In this document: in pieces, positions 1 through 8,275 of the stretch
Position numbering within the stretch: the stretch's first letter is position 1
Layout: every line of letters begins with the position of its first letter
DNA from: an uncultured Poribacteria bacterium
Lineage (GTDB): Bacteria; Poribacteria; WGA-4E; WGA-3G
Assembly: GCA_958295855.1 (NCBI GenBank)
Contig: OY282383.1
Span: forward strand, 2,336,481 to 2,400,480
DNA length: 64,000 bases
Direction of reading: 5' to 3'
Made by a program: the position numbers and the translations under genes
Notes under the pieces: generated by a model
What the model was told of the DNA's origin: nothing
The model's database searches: none
Seen by the model: only the letters and a program-made list of their open reading frames with translations

Positions 1-1037
1 AGGTCTTGTCCTTGCCTCTGCTCGGGCAAATCAACTTCAACGCTCAGCACATGCCCGCCATGCTGGTGAAACGCCTCCCGAATCTTATCACTGATTCCCA
101 TTTCTGGCGTGTCTAATTTCAATTTGACCTGGATATATTTCCCATCCCACGCCTCGGTCACCGCTCGTGTTAGCACTGTGTTGAGATCGCCCGCTACGGT
201 GCAAAGTTCCCTGAAAACCGGGATGTCAATTTCTTGGTGCATTGGCGGCGTGCCAGCATCTGATACATCAAGCAGATATACCTTTTTGCGATAATTCGTC
301 TCGTTGAACCTCAGCGGAATCGGTGAACCCGAATACCGGATCGGATAACCCATGCCGTTGATAGCCTGCGGCCTGTGGAGGTGCCCGAGGGCAACATAAT
401 CCACACCCTCCGGAAAATCGCTTGCATGGATAGCGGTAGCCCCCCCAATCTGGATGGTTCGTTCAGAATTACTCTCTTTCCCACCTTGAACGAAGAGATG
501 CCCCATCACAATTTTAGGCAATTCCGCCGGCATCAGGGCAACACACTGCTGATAGAACGTCTTTAGCCGTTCCCGATACCGTTCGCTCTTTTCTAACTCC
601 GTTTCAAAGGAGATATGCTGGAGTTCACTTTCAGAGAGATACGGCACTGCTGCGACGGCAACGCGTGGATTGTCAGGCGGGAACGTGAAGACACACTCGG
701 TAGGTTCGGCGGCAAGCCCAACGACGTAAATTCTACCCATTTTGAGAAATTTTTGAGGTGCTTCCAGATGCCGAGGCGAATCGTGATTGCCAGCGGTGAT
801 GACGGTGTACGCCTCGGTTTCATCAAAAAGACGGTAGAGAAATTGGTAATAGAGGTTTGTCGCATCAGCAGAAGGAAGGGACGTATCAAATATATCCCCT
901 GAAACCAGCAGGAGTTCAACCTGATGTTCTTGGATTGAGTCAAGGAGCCACTCCAGGAATTGTTTATGTTCGTCAAGTCGGGGACGTTCGTGGAGCCGTT
1001 GGCCGATGTGCCAATCGGCAGTGTGCATGATTTTCAT
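1..1037 (-). CDS. sbcD: Exonuclease SbcCD subunit D (SbcD), C-terminus beyond window edge
   Basis: Reading the minus strand from the ATG at 1037 gives an open frame that runs off the left edge, about 345 codons. The N-terminus reads MKIMHTADWHIGQRLHER, with the metallophosphatase motifs in order: D-x-H at residues 8-10, SGDIFD near 46-51, AGNHDS near 82-87, then GHLF and GHLHRPQ further on. These are the metal-binding and catalytic motifs of the Mre11/SbcD nuclease, which with SbcC cleaves DNA hairpins and ends. The length matches SbcD up to the edge; sbcC would be expected further left. Divergent from the dioxygenase gene at 1350. Hairpin cleavage is of interest here because the window is full of palindromes, but any link is speculation. 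Confidence 0.93.
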   Translation of the reverse strand, partial: MKIMHTADWHIGQRLHERPRLDEHKQFLEWLLDSIQEHQVELLLVSGDIFDTSLPSADATNLYYQFLYRLFDETEAYTVITAGNHDSPRHLEAPQKFLKMGRIYVVGLAAEPTECVFTFPPDNPRVAVAAVPYLSESELQHISFETELEKSERYRERLKTFYQQCVALMPAELPKIVMGHLFVQGGKESNSERTIQIGGATAIHASDFPEGVDYVALGHLHRPQAINGMGYPIRYSGSPIPLRFNETNYRKKVYLLDVSDAGTPPMHQEIDIPVFRELCTVAGDLNTVLTRAVTEAWDGKYIQVKLKLDTPEMGISDKIREAFHQHGGHVLSVEVDLPEQRQGQD

Positions 1038-1349
1038 AATTGCTTGCAAGCTACGCTAGGGCGTACGCTCAGTCCTTGTTTTTGATTTTTTCTCGCCTAC
1101 GCTGACGTTGCCAAAATAGAAAACGCCAATATTGTTCTCAAAATATAGTAGAAACTATCATAACAGATTTCAAATCTATTTTCAAACAGATTAATCCTTG
1201 CCCTAAATTGTCCTATCTTGCTAAAAAAAAACAATTATGCTAAATTAAAACCTATTCCACAATCAATTGTTCCGACACTCGTTGTTTACAACGAAAACGC
1301 AATATTTTCCCATCACTTGCACCGGGTGGTGGATAAGGAGTTATGCGTC
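1038..1349. other. Divergent intergenic region
   Basis: About 310 bases between divergent sbcD and the PhyH gene. It holds a decayed copy of the GCTTGCAAGCTACG repeat (about 1042-1070) that recurs at 9594, 12675, 16300 and 17021, followed by an AT-rich stretch. The frame of the PhyH gene stays open upstream to an ATG at 1218, but the sequence there does not resemble the family. No convincing -35/-10 pair was seen. Confidence 0.5.
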
Positions 1350-2543
1350 ATGAGAGACAACACACGAACCCTAAGCGCAGAACTAGAAGAAATGCAAGTC
1401 TATGGCGAAACGCGGGTTGGTTGGGATGAGAATGCACCGCCCAATGAAACCGTCGATGCAGAAGGAAACCTCTTCCCCAGCAATAGAGGATTCGGTGTAG
1501 CAGATCCCAGTTCGCCCAGCCGCCGGGTTTACGACGATCAGGAAGTCGAGGCACTACGTGAAAAACTACGTGAACACAATGGGATTCGCGGGCTCGAAAT
1601 CTGCGAGCCACATGAAGTTAAAAGAGCCGCTCGCATCTTCCATCGCGACGGTTTCGTGGTCGTCAAAGACCTCCTCAACCCTGAGCAACTCGCACGCTGG
1701 AGAGAGGGGTGTGCCGAGGCACTTCGCGACATCCTTTCCATCCCCGGCCCGGGGAACAGGAAATATGTAACCGAAACCGGACGCTTGCCGCACCGATACA
1801 GTTACGGTACATCGTCCGCTTCAAGGCAAATGCTGCACCACTCCGCCTGGGCAAGCATGATTGACTTGCCGACAACCACCCCTATCGTCACAGAAATCTT
1901 CGGTTCTTCAGACTACCGGGTCTGGGGTTCGGGCGGAGACCTCTGCCTCCCCGGCGCGATGGAGTATCAACACCTCCACCCCGATGGTAGGGACCCGCAG
2001 CACCTTTCAGAAGCTCGTATTGAACAAGCCGAGAAAGTCGGCGTTGAACTCCGTAGAGACAACGCAGGAAACCTCGACGTGCCAACGCAAAAACTGATTA
2101 TGGAGATGACACCGCCAACGCTCACTATCAACTTCGTCATGTGCGAGCTCACTTGGGAGAACGGGCCCATTCGTCAGATTCCGGGCACGCATACGGTACA
2201 ACAGTCACCGCCTACGCCAGGCGATGAACCCGATTGGATGAAACATTCCACACTCGTCGGCGCAACTGCTGGCTCCGGCGTGTTCCGAGATAACCGCGCA
2301 TGGCATGGCGCAACTCCCAATCTTTCTAAAGAAATTCGAGCACTGCCAAACGTTGAGTATGCCGCCCCCTGGCGCACACAGCACGGCTTTAGCAGGATTA
2401 TGCCTCATGAAATTTGGGAAACCTTGACACCGCATGCCCAGAAACTGTGTGAATGGATTAAAGCAGATGCGGGTGTCTGGCCACCCGGGGCAGGTATTAT
2501 GCATCCGCTTGCAAGTAAGCGCGCCGAAGCAGCAAGGGGATAA
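1350..2543 (+). CDS. Phytanoyl-CoA dioxygenase (PhyH) family protein
   Basis: Predicted Fe(II)/2-oxoglutarate dioxygenase of 397 residues. The double-stranded beta-helix iron ligands are visible: an H-x-D in YQHLHPDGRD and a distal histidine in RDNRAWHGATPN, followed by the 2-oxoglutarate-binding arginine in SKEIR. The ATG at 1350 was chosen because AAGGAG lies 9 bases upstream (1335-1340); an in-frame ATG at 1218 would add 44 residues unlike the family. The substrate cannot be told from sequence; this family is very large in Poribacteria-like genomes. The Gfo/Idh gene that follows is 73 bases away and may be co-transcribed. Confidence 0.88.
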   Translation: MRDNTRTLSAELEEMQVYGETRVGWDENAPPNETVDAEGNLFPSNRGFGVADPSSPSRRVYDDQEVEALREKLREHNGIRGLEICEPHEVKRAARIFHRDGFVVVKDLLNPEQLARWREGCAEALRDILSIPGPGNRKYVTETGRLPHRYSYGTSSASRQMLHHSAWASMIDLPTTTPIVTEIFGSSDYRVWGSGGDLCLPGAMEYQHLHPDGRDPQHLSEARIEQAEKVGVELRRDNAGNLDVPTQKLIMEMTPPTLTINFVMCELTWENGPIRQIPGTHTVQQSPPTPGDEPDWMKHSTLVGATAGSGVFRDNRAWHGATPNLSKEIRALPNVEYAAPWRTQHGFSRIMPHEIWETLTPHAQKLCEWIKADAGVWPPGAGIMHPLASKRAEAARG

Positions 2544-2553
2544 AACACGTATT

Positions 2554-2585
2554 TTCTTGTAGGCGCGGGTTCTAACCGCGCTTCT
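2554..2585. repeat. Palindromic repeat, TGTAGGCGCGG type
   Basis: CTTGTAGGCGCGGG-ttct-AACCGCGC forms a GCGCGG/CCGCGC hairpin between two co-directional genes. A near copy lies at 8117-8146. No T-run follows, so it is not a typical intrinsic terminator. Confidence 0.6.
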
Positions 2586-2616
2586 GAAAACGAACAACTT
2601 AAGGAGGAAATAAAAC

Positions 2617-3657
2617 ATGTTAAACTGGGGAGTCATGAGTGCAGGGGGCATCGCCTATGTCTTCTGCAACGGCATGCGTTTTACAGACACCGGGCAGATT
2701 CTTGCCGTTGCGAGCCGCACCCAATCACGCAGGGACAGACTCGTCAACGATTTCGGCATACCCCGGCAGTACGACAACTATGACGCACTCTTGGAAGACG
2801 AGGATATTGATGCCATCTATATTGCAACAATTCATCCACTTCATGCGGAGTGGGCGATAAAGTGTGCCGAAGCCGGAAAACACCTTCTTGTCGAGAAACC
2901 GATCAGTATGAATCACGCCGAAGCTGCCGCCATGATAGACGCAGCACGCGAAAATGACGTGTTCCTCATGGAAGCCTTCATGTATCGTTGCCATCCGCAG
3001 ATAGCACAGGTGGTTGAACTGATACAAAACGGCACGATCGGCGATGTCCGTGTCATCCGCTCAACATTCAGTTACCGATCGAATTTTAACCCTCAAAGCC
3101 GGATTTTCAACCGTGAAATGGGGGGCGGTGGTATCCTTGACATTGGGTGTTATACCGCTTCAATGACTCGGAAAATGGCGGGTGCCGCTGAAAATAAACT
3201 GTTCCTGAATCCGGTTGAGGTAAAAGGGAACGGGAAAGTCGGGCCGACTGGCGTTGATCATATCGCCGCAGCAACACTTAAATTTGAAAACGGTATCATC
3301 GGGGAGCTCATTGCTGCAGTTGAATGCAGCGTTGGAAGCAGTGTCTTTATCTACGGTTCAGAAGGCACAATCACTATCCCGAGTCCTTGGTTACCCTCAT
3401 CGCTTTGTCGGCAGGCGAGAGGGCCGTTGCCGCTTGACACAACCTTCCCATCAACCAAAATTATTGTTGAATCTCACCAAAACCGTGAACCCACCGAGAT
3501 TACGGTTGATGTAGACAGGGATGTTTTTACCTACGAGGCAGATACGGTAGCCAACTATATTGCGGCGCGGCAAGCACCGGCGATGTCTTGGGATGACACA
3601 CTCGGCAACATGTTGCTTTTGGACGCTTGGCTGGCAGAGGTAGGCGTAGTTCATTAG
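2617..3657 (+). CDS. Gfo/Idh/MocA family oxidoreductase
   Basis: 346 residues with an N-terminal Rossmann segment (WGVMSAGGIAYVF), the conserved EKPISMN motif near residue 91 (dinucleotide-binding region of the family), and a C-terminal alpha/beta substrate domain (GGGGILDIGCYT). It should catalyse NAD(P)-dependent oxidation or reduction of a sugar or sugar derivative. The start is supported by AAGGAGG 10 bases upstream. It follows the PhyH gene closely. The first glycine motif is less canonical than usual (GVMSAGGIA instead of GxGxxG), so cofactor use is not certain. A second family member is at 33459 on the other strand. Confidence 0.9.
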   Translation: MLNWGVMSAGGIAYVFCNGMRFTDTGQILAVASRTQSRRDRLVNDFGIPRQYDNYDALLEDEDIDAIYIATIHPLHAEWAIKCAEAGKHLLVEKPISMNHAEAAAMIDAARENDVFLMEAFMYRCHPQIAQVVELIQNGTIGDVRVIRSTFSYRSNFNPQSRIFNREMGGGGILDIGCYTASMTRKMAGAAENKLFLNPVEVKGNGKVGPTGVDHIAAATLKFENGIIGELIAAVECSVGSSVFIYGSEGTITIPSPWLPSSLCRQARGPLPLDTTFPSTKIIVESHQNREPTEITVDVDRDVFTYEADTVANYIAARQAPAMSWDDTLGNMLLLDAWLAEVGVVH

Positions 3658-3844
3658 CGTGCGCGAAAAGGTACCAATAGCTATCGTCACGTCGTTACCG
3701 GCCGCCAACTCGAAGCGGAATCCGCTGATGCTGGAGATGGCTGCTATCTTCGTCATCAAGGCGTGCTACTACGGAGACTTTAGGGGAAATCTGCAGAAAT
3801 GGAGGAACCCTCTAGCAAAAATCCCATGAAATTTACCCTGTTGT

Positions 3845-3914
3845 AAAGCCCCAGCGGGGCGAAATGTTTATAGCATCGAAGCTCATTTATTAAAGCCCCA
3901 GCGGGGCGAAATGT
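3845..3914. repeat. Two direct copies of an AAAGCCCCAGCGGGGCGAAA repeat
   Basis: Identical 23-base units at 3845-3867 and 3892-3914, each with a GCCCC-ag-CGGGGC hairpin and ending in GAAATGT. Likely a REP-like dispersed repeat. It belongs to a different family from the GGTAT palindromes. Confidence 0.7.
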
Positions 3915-4141
3915 GCATCGCTCATCAGATAATGAGATATATAGCACACACAGGACGAAAGACGGGCCCCGCACATCCCTCGTTATACACATTTCGCCCT
4001 TACAAGGCTAGAAAAGAGGAACACCACGCTGCTATACACATTCCGCCGCTTCACGGGAGGCGAACTCACTGAAAACGCAATCCACCTCAGAAAAAATCGC
4101 GCACTGGGATGCGTATGACCCGAATGCGGAAAGCAGCAATA

Positions 4142-4192
4142 AGGAATTGGCGGTTGCCTCCAGACATCATTGCACTGCTGACGCAGCAGTAG
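4142..4192 (+). pseudogene. C-terminal remnant of a TPR protein gene
   Basis: Codons 4154-4192 read LPPDIIALLTQQ-stop, nearly identical to the end of the intact TPR gene at 5150-6508 (LPEDIAALLTQQ-stop). The DNA around the stop is also almost the same (CTGACGCAGCAGTAG against TTGACGCAGCAGTAA). Only the last 12-17 codons survive. This suggests a former tandem copy of the TPR gene lay upstream of the FRG gene and was lost by deletion or recombination. Confidence 0.65.
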
Positions 4193-4379
4193 GACGACAA
4201 CCCAAATTCACGCATTCCAAATTTCCTCCAGCGTCAAACAGAATCTTTTTCCCGTTTGTGCGGTGAAATTCAATTGATATCTGTTCGCTGGGCATGTTAT
4301 CATTATCAAAGAGCCACTTTGTGGGGGAATGAAATCGTGAATACCAACGAGGCAAAGGGGATTGCAGGAATAAAGACGT

Positions 4380-5153
4380 ATGAATTCACCAATTGAGGTC
4401 GATTGTTTAGAAGCCTACATAAACTGTATCGGCGACCTTGCTAAATCAGAAAAGAGCCACCTCTATCGTGGGTTAGAAGATGCTGAATGGGAAGCGAAAA
4501 GCAGTGTTCTTCGCCGTCTGGAAGGTATATACACCGGTCGCAAGGATTTATTGCCTTATGTGTGTTGGGGTTATCTGTTACAAATCGTCGATGAAATCCA
4601 ACTTGAGTATCCTTCTGCATATAGAAGCCTGTCGCCGTTAGAATGTCTGGCTCACTTGCAACATAATGGAGTCGCTACAGGATTAATTGATTTTACCTTC
4701 AATCCGCTCGTAGCCTTGTGGTTTGCCTGCGCGTCCGAAAAAAAGGAGACAAACGGCAAAGTGATTGTTTTAGAAAACGATCCTGAAAACATTGAATCGA
4801 TTAGAACAACAGAGGAACTTGAAAGCGGACTAGGACATTTTTTTAACGCGACTATGGCGAAATGGAGGCTTTGGGCCCCGGCGTTGGATACTCAAGTCGT
4901 GGACACCCAACGCATCACGCGGCAATACTCGGTATTTCTATTTGGCTTACATAAAATAGACAGCGAGATGTTAGTCAGAGAAATCGTGGTACCTTATGCT
5001 CAGAAAGTAGAAATGAGAACAGAGTTGGCAAAAGTCGGAATCTCGGAACAGACATTGTTTGCCGATCCCCCTGGTTTTTGGGAGAGAAACACGGCTCAGA
5101 AGCCTTATGATTTTGACCGCCTCCACCCTTACTACGGAGAAACCCTACCATGA
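4380..5153 (+). CDS. FRG domain-containing protein
   Basis: 257 residues with the FRG domain signature: HLYRGLEDAEWEAKSSVLRR near residues 25-44, then LAHLQHNGVATGLIDFTFNP near 96-115 and LWFACA just after. The FRG domain is named for its conserved F/Y-R-G motif; its biochemical role is poorly defined, and it often appears in accessory or defence-like loci. No signal peptide or membrane segment is seen, so it is probably cytoplasmic. Its stop overlaps the next gene by 4 bases (ATGA), indicating translational coupling with the TPR protein. No strong Shine-Dalgarno sequence precedes the ATG. Confidence 0.82.
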   Translation: MNSPIEVDCLEAYINCIGDLAKSEKSHLYRGLEDAEWEAKSSVLRRLEGIYTGRKDLLPYVCWGYLLQIVDEIQLEYPSAYRSLSPLECLAHLQHNGVATGLIDFTFNPLVALWFACASEKKETNGKVIVLENDPENIESIRTTEELESGLGHFFNATMAKWRLWAPALDTQVVDTQRITRQYSVFLFGLHKIDSEMLVREIVVPYAQKVEMRTELAKVGISEQTLFADPPGFWERNTAQKPYDFDRLHPYYGETLP

Positions 5154-6508
5154 ACAACAGAGGCATCAACGAGGACGAGCTCCATTCTCATTATATCATA
5201 CGCGGCAGTGTTAGATTGGTACAGAAAGAATACGATCTCGCGATTGAAGACTTCAACAAGGCACTTGCGTTAGCCCCCGAGCATGTGCATGCCCACAACT
5301 TTCGAGGTATCGCTTACATGGAGAAAGGTGAGGCCGACCGAGCTATCGAAGACTTTAACACCGCCATAAGACTTAACCCGATGTATTACTATGCATATAA
5401 CAACCGAGGCGATGCTTACCGCTATCAAGGCGAGGTGCATCGCGCTATGAAAGAATATAACACCGCCATACAACTCAAACCCAACTTTGCCGAGCCATAT
5501 AACAATCGAGGTGAAGTTTACTACGATAAAGGCGATGTAGATGGGGCTATTGAAGAGTATAGCACCGCTATAAAACACCACCATAATTTTGTCAAGGCGT
5601 ATAACAACCGCGGCACCGCCTATTACGACAAAGGCAAGTTGAATCAGGCTATTAAAGATTTTAGCAAGGCGATAGAATTCGGACTAAAATTTCCGGAGGC
5701 ATATCGCAATCGCGGGAATGTTCATAGAAAGAAACGTGACTACGAGTTTGCCATCGAAGATTATAATAGGGCAATATGGCGGGATGCAGCGTTTGCCGAG
5801 GCATACGTCGATCGGGGAATTACTTACAGTCGCATCGGCGAAGTTGACAAAGCCATCAAAGACTATAATACGGCGATACAACTCAAACCCGATTACGCAG
5901 AGGCATATAATAATCGCGGGACAGCTTACAAAAACAAAGGTGAGGTTGACGCTGCCATCAACGACTATACCACAACCATACAACTCAACCCAAATTATGC
6001 TGAAGTATATTATAGCCGAGGCTTTGTTTATGCCGACAAAGGTGAGGTTAATGCTGCCATCAACGACTATACCACAGCCATACAACTCAACCCAAATTAT
6101 GCTGAGGCATATTACAATCGCGGCAATGCCTACAACATCGGAGGGGAAGTTGACAGAGCTATTGGAGACTATAGCACAGCGATACAACTTAATCCCAATG
6201 TCGCGCCAGCATATCACAGCCGTGGTAAACTTTACTACGAAAAAGGTGAGATTATTTATGCCATCCAAGACTATAGCATGGCAATAGGAATGACACCGGA
6301 GTTTGCGCTACCCTATTATAATCGAGCGGAGGCGTGGCTAAACCTGAGAGAATGGGACAAAGCGAAATCAGACTTAACAACTGCCAGAAACATGGGGACA
6401 GATATTATTGCTTCATTTAATTTTCTATATTCAGATGTTGCAGACTTTGAACGGAAAAATGGGATTAAACTACCGGAAGACATTGCTGCACTGTTGACGC
6501 AGCAGTAA
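5150..6508 (+). CDS. Tetratricopeptide repeat protein
   Basis: 452 residues made of about twelve consecutive 34-residue TPR units (consensus like YNNRGxAYxxKGEVDxAIxDYxxAIQLNP), ending in a short tail, LPEDIAALLTQQ. TPR arrays form a right-handed superhelix that binds partner proteins. No signal peptide is seen. Neighbouring units 8-10 are nearly identical at DNA level (for example 5940-6105), so the array has expanded recently. The ATGA overlap with the FRG gene argues for one operon and a functional pair, with the TPR protein as adaptor or sensor (inference). Confidence 0.9.
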   Translation: MNNRGINEDELHSHYIIRGSVRLVQKEYDLAIEDFNKALALAPEHVHAHNFRGIAYMEKGEADRAIEDFNTAIRLNPMYYYAYNNRGDAYRYQGEVHRAMKEYNTAIQLKPNFAEPYNNRGEVYYDKGDVDGAIEEYSTAIKHHHNFVKAYNNRGTAYYDKGKLNQAIKDFSKAIEFGLKFPEAYRNRGNVHRKKRDYEFAIEDYNRAIWRDAAFAEAYVDRGITYSRIGEVDKAIKDYNTAIQLKPDYAEAYNNRGTAYKNKGEVDAAINDYTTTIQLNPNYAEVYYSRGFVYADKGEVNAAINDYTTAIQLNPNYAEAYYNRGNAYNIGGEVDRAIGDYSTAIQLNPNVAPAYHSRGKLYYEKGEIIYAIQDYSMAIGMTPEFALPYYNRAEAWLNLREWDKAKSDLTTARNMGTDIIASFNFLYSDVADFERKNGIKLPEDIAALLTQQ

Positions 6509-6917
6509 AACCGAAACTCGCAAGAAATCCGCATTGTAGAAGATGCGACGGCATAAACTGTCTGAATCGCGGCTGACGCGGAGAACGCGAATAGTTAGGA
6601 CTGCAAAACACCCATAAATTCTCAGGCTTCACTGAATATCTGAAGGAATGCAAATTCAAAAAGTCACACGTAAATTTTTACAGAATCCTATAATTCTGCA
6701 AATCCTGATTAAGACAAAGCAGCACGCCAACTCTGATGCCGGGCGTTCGGAGTAGCGCAATTCATTGCACTGTGATGGGCACATACATACGAAATGTCCC
6801 CCCATGCAGATAGCAAAGTGTGATTTTTTTTTGACATCGCCCGATTTTTGTGATATAATACGTACCAAATTTAATCTGGCTTCGATCTGTGAATAGATTG
6901 AAACCATTTTACAGTTT
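6509..6917. other. Intergenic region containing a consensus promoter
   Basis: About 410 bases between the TPR gene and the multicopper oxidase. Apart from the promoter at 6831-6859 nothing recognisable was found. The minus-strand open frames here overlap low-complexity sequence and do not resemble proteins. Confidence 0.5.
6831..6859 (+). promoter_or_regulatory. Consensus sigma-70 promoter for the multicopper oxidase
   Basis: Perfect -35 TTGACA (6831-6836), a 17-base spacer and perfect -10 TATAAT (6854-6859), with an extended -10 TG at 6851-6852. Predicted transcription start is near 6866, giving a 50-80 base leader to the multicopper oxidase. It suggests strong expression unless repressed. 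Confidence 0.85.
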
Positions 6918-8009
6918 ATGGGAGTTGCTGCTAGCTTAAATTTGAAAATGAGTCTCAATATCAATAAATCAAAAGTGGTGTTTCTTGGGTTCACCTATGT
7001 GCTGCTTTGCCTCTCGGCCGCCCTGGTTGAGGCGACGACGCGTGAATATTGGATCGCCGCAGAGAAAGTCGAATGGAATTACGCACCGAGTGGACAAAAT
7101 CTCATCCGCCCCAAAATGGGACTGGGCGTTTGGGGCAAGGCACTTGTGTATCAAAAGTACCGCTATATCCAATATACTGATGATACTTACACCACGCAAG
7201 TGGAGCAACCCGAGTGGATGGGTATCCTCGGACCGCAGTTGCAAGCCGTCGAAGGCGATAGCATCAAGGTGCATTTCCTCAATCGCGCGGACAAACCGCT
7301 CAGCATACATCCGCATGGATTACAATACGACGAGGCAAACGAAGGCGGGGATATGAAAGGCCCCGGGGCCGCCGTGCCACCCGGTGGAACGTTCTCCTAT
7401 CACTGGGAAGCAAATAGCGATGCCGCCCCAGGCCCCAATGATCCGTCGTCTATTGTGTGGCTTTATCATTCACACGTTGATGCCGTTACTGAGGTATATG
7501 ATGGACTCATCGGAACGATCGTCGTCACCAAAAAGGGAATGGAACGCGCTGAGACGCATCCGCATCCTAAAGACGTTGACAAAGCCTTCACCACTCTGTT
7601 CTTGGTTTTCAATGAAAATGACCGCGGAATTGTCAAAAGTGGGCAACGCGAAGCATACAAATCCCCGGAAGAAGCCGAAGAAGGGAATCTGAAACATACG
7701 ATTAACGGCTTTATCTTCGGAAATCTACAGGGCCTGGAGGTAGAACAGACAGACAAGGTGCGCTGGCATCTTATCGGCTTGGGCACTGAAGTGGACATGC
7801 ACACGGCGCACTGGCACGGACAAACCGTCTTAAACGGCGGCCGACGCACTGACGTTGTTGATTTGTTGCCGGGAAGCATGGTCACCGTCGATATGACAGC
7901 GAAAACGCCCGGCAATTGGCTTTACCATTGTCATGTCGCCGACCACATCACAGCAGGAATGCTCACGCGCTGGCGCGTTGTACCAAAGCGTTCGCTGTCT
8001 ATGCAATAA
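6918..8009 (+). CDS. Two-domain multicopper oxidase (ferroxidase-like), secreted
   Basis: 363 residues with an N-terminal signal peptide (hydrophobic core VVFLGFTYVLLCLSAAL). Domain 1 has HPHG and YHSH motifs, which supply type 2/3 copper ligands but no type 1 cysteine. Domain 2 has HTAHWHG and the full HCHVADHITAGM motif with the type 1 copper Cys, His and Met. This is the layout of a two-domain MCO with type 1 copper only in domain 2. The sequence EWMGILGP in domain 1 recalls ceruloplasmin-type proteins. Together with the iron-type binding protein and permease downstream, a ferroxidase role is likely (inference); laccase-like activity is the alternative. An ATG at 6948 is an alternative start. 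Confidence 0.88.
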   Translation: MGVAASLNLKMSLNINKSKVVFLGFTYVLLCLSAALVEATTREYWIAAEKVEWNYAPSGQNLIRPKMGLGVWGKALVYQKYRYIQYTDDTYTTQVEQPEWMGILGPQLQAVEGDSIKVHFLNRADKPLSIHPHGLQYDEANEGGDMKGPGAAVPPGGTFSYHWEANSDAAPGPNDPSSIVWLYHSHVDAVTEVYDGLIGTIVVTKKGMERAETHPHPKDVDKAFTTLFLVFNENDRGIVKSGQREAYKSPEEAEEGNLKHTINGFIFGNLQGLEVEQTDKVRWHLIGLGTEVDMHTAHWHGQTVLNGGRRTDVVDLLPGSMVTVDMTAKTPGNWLYHCHVADHITAGMLTRWRVVPKRSLSMQ

Positions 8010-8116
8010 TTCCGAACTTATTGCCAAGATATCTGCCAAAATTGTGTCTAATGAAGATTGTACAGTGCTCATTGCTCATTTTTTCTTCTTGTAGGGTTTT
8101 TGCTAGGGTGTTTCCT

Positions 8117-8146
8117 CTTGTAGGCGCGGTTTCTAACCGCGCTTTT
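8117..8146. repeat. Palindromic repeat, TGTAGGCGCGG type
   Basis: CTTGTAGGCGCGGT-ttct-AACCGCGC, a near copy of the element at 2554-2585. It lies in the 265-base gap between the multicopper oxidase and the iron-binding protein. A further GAAGAGCGCGCTTGG fragment follows. Confidence 0.6.
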
Positions 8147-8275
8147 CTTGAAGAGCGCGCTTGGAAAGCTAGCCTACAAAGATAGAGGAACGCGCGACTA
8201 CCGTTAGGGAGAAAAGCGGAGCACAAGCACCTCGCTTCGCACTACCTTACAGAAAATAAAGAACAGGAGATAACT

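Larger units (their letters stand above)
3658..4379. other. Long intergenic region with repeats and a gene remnant
   Basis: About 720 bases with no intact gene. It holds two copies of an AAAGCCCCAGCGGGGCGAAATGT repeat (listed separately), related fragments ending in ACACATTTCGCCC and ACACATTCCGCC (about 3985-4050), and the C-terminal remnant of a TPR-type gene (4142-4192). The stretch 4193-4379 shows nothing recognisable apart from its position as leader of the FRG gene. Confidence 0.6.

Noticed and set aside
5684..6268. Long minus-strand open frame opposite the TPR gene
   Set aside because: It mirrors the TPR repeats in antisense and has the hydrophobic bias expected from reversed repeat codons. 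No start context and no family resemblance.
4380..6508. FRG-TPR pair as a toxin-antitoxin system
   Set aside because: The second gene is a 452-residue TPR array, not a small antitoxin, and no toxin catalytic motif can be pointed to in the FRG protein. Left as an unclassified pair.
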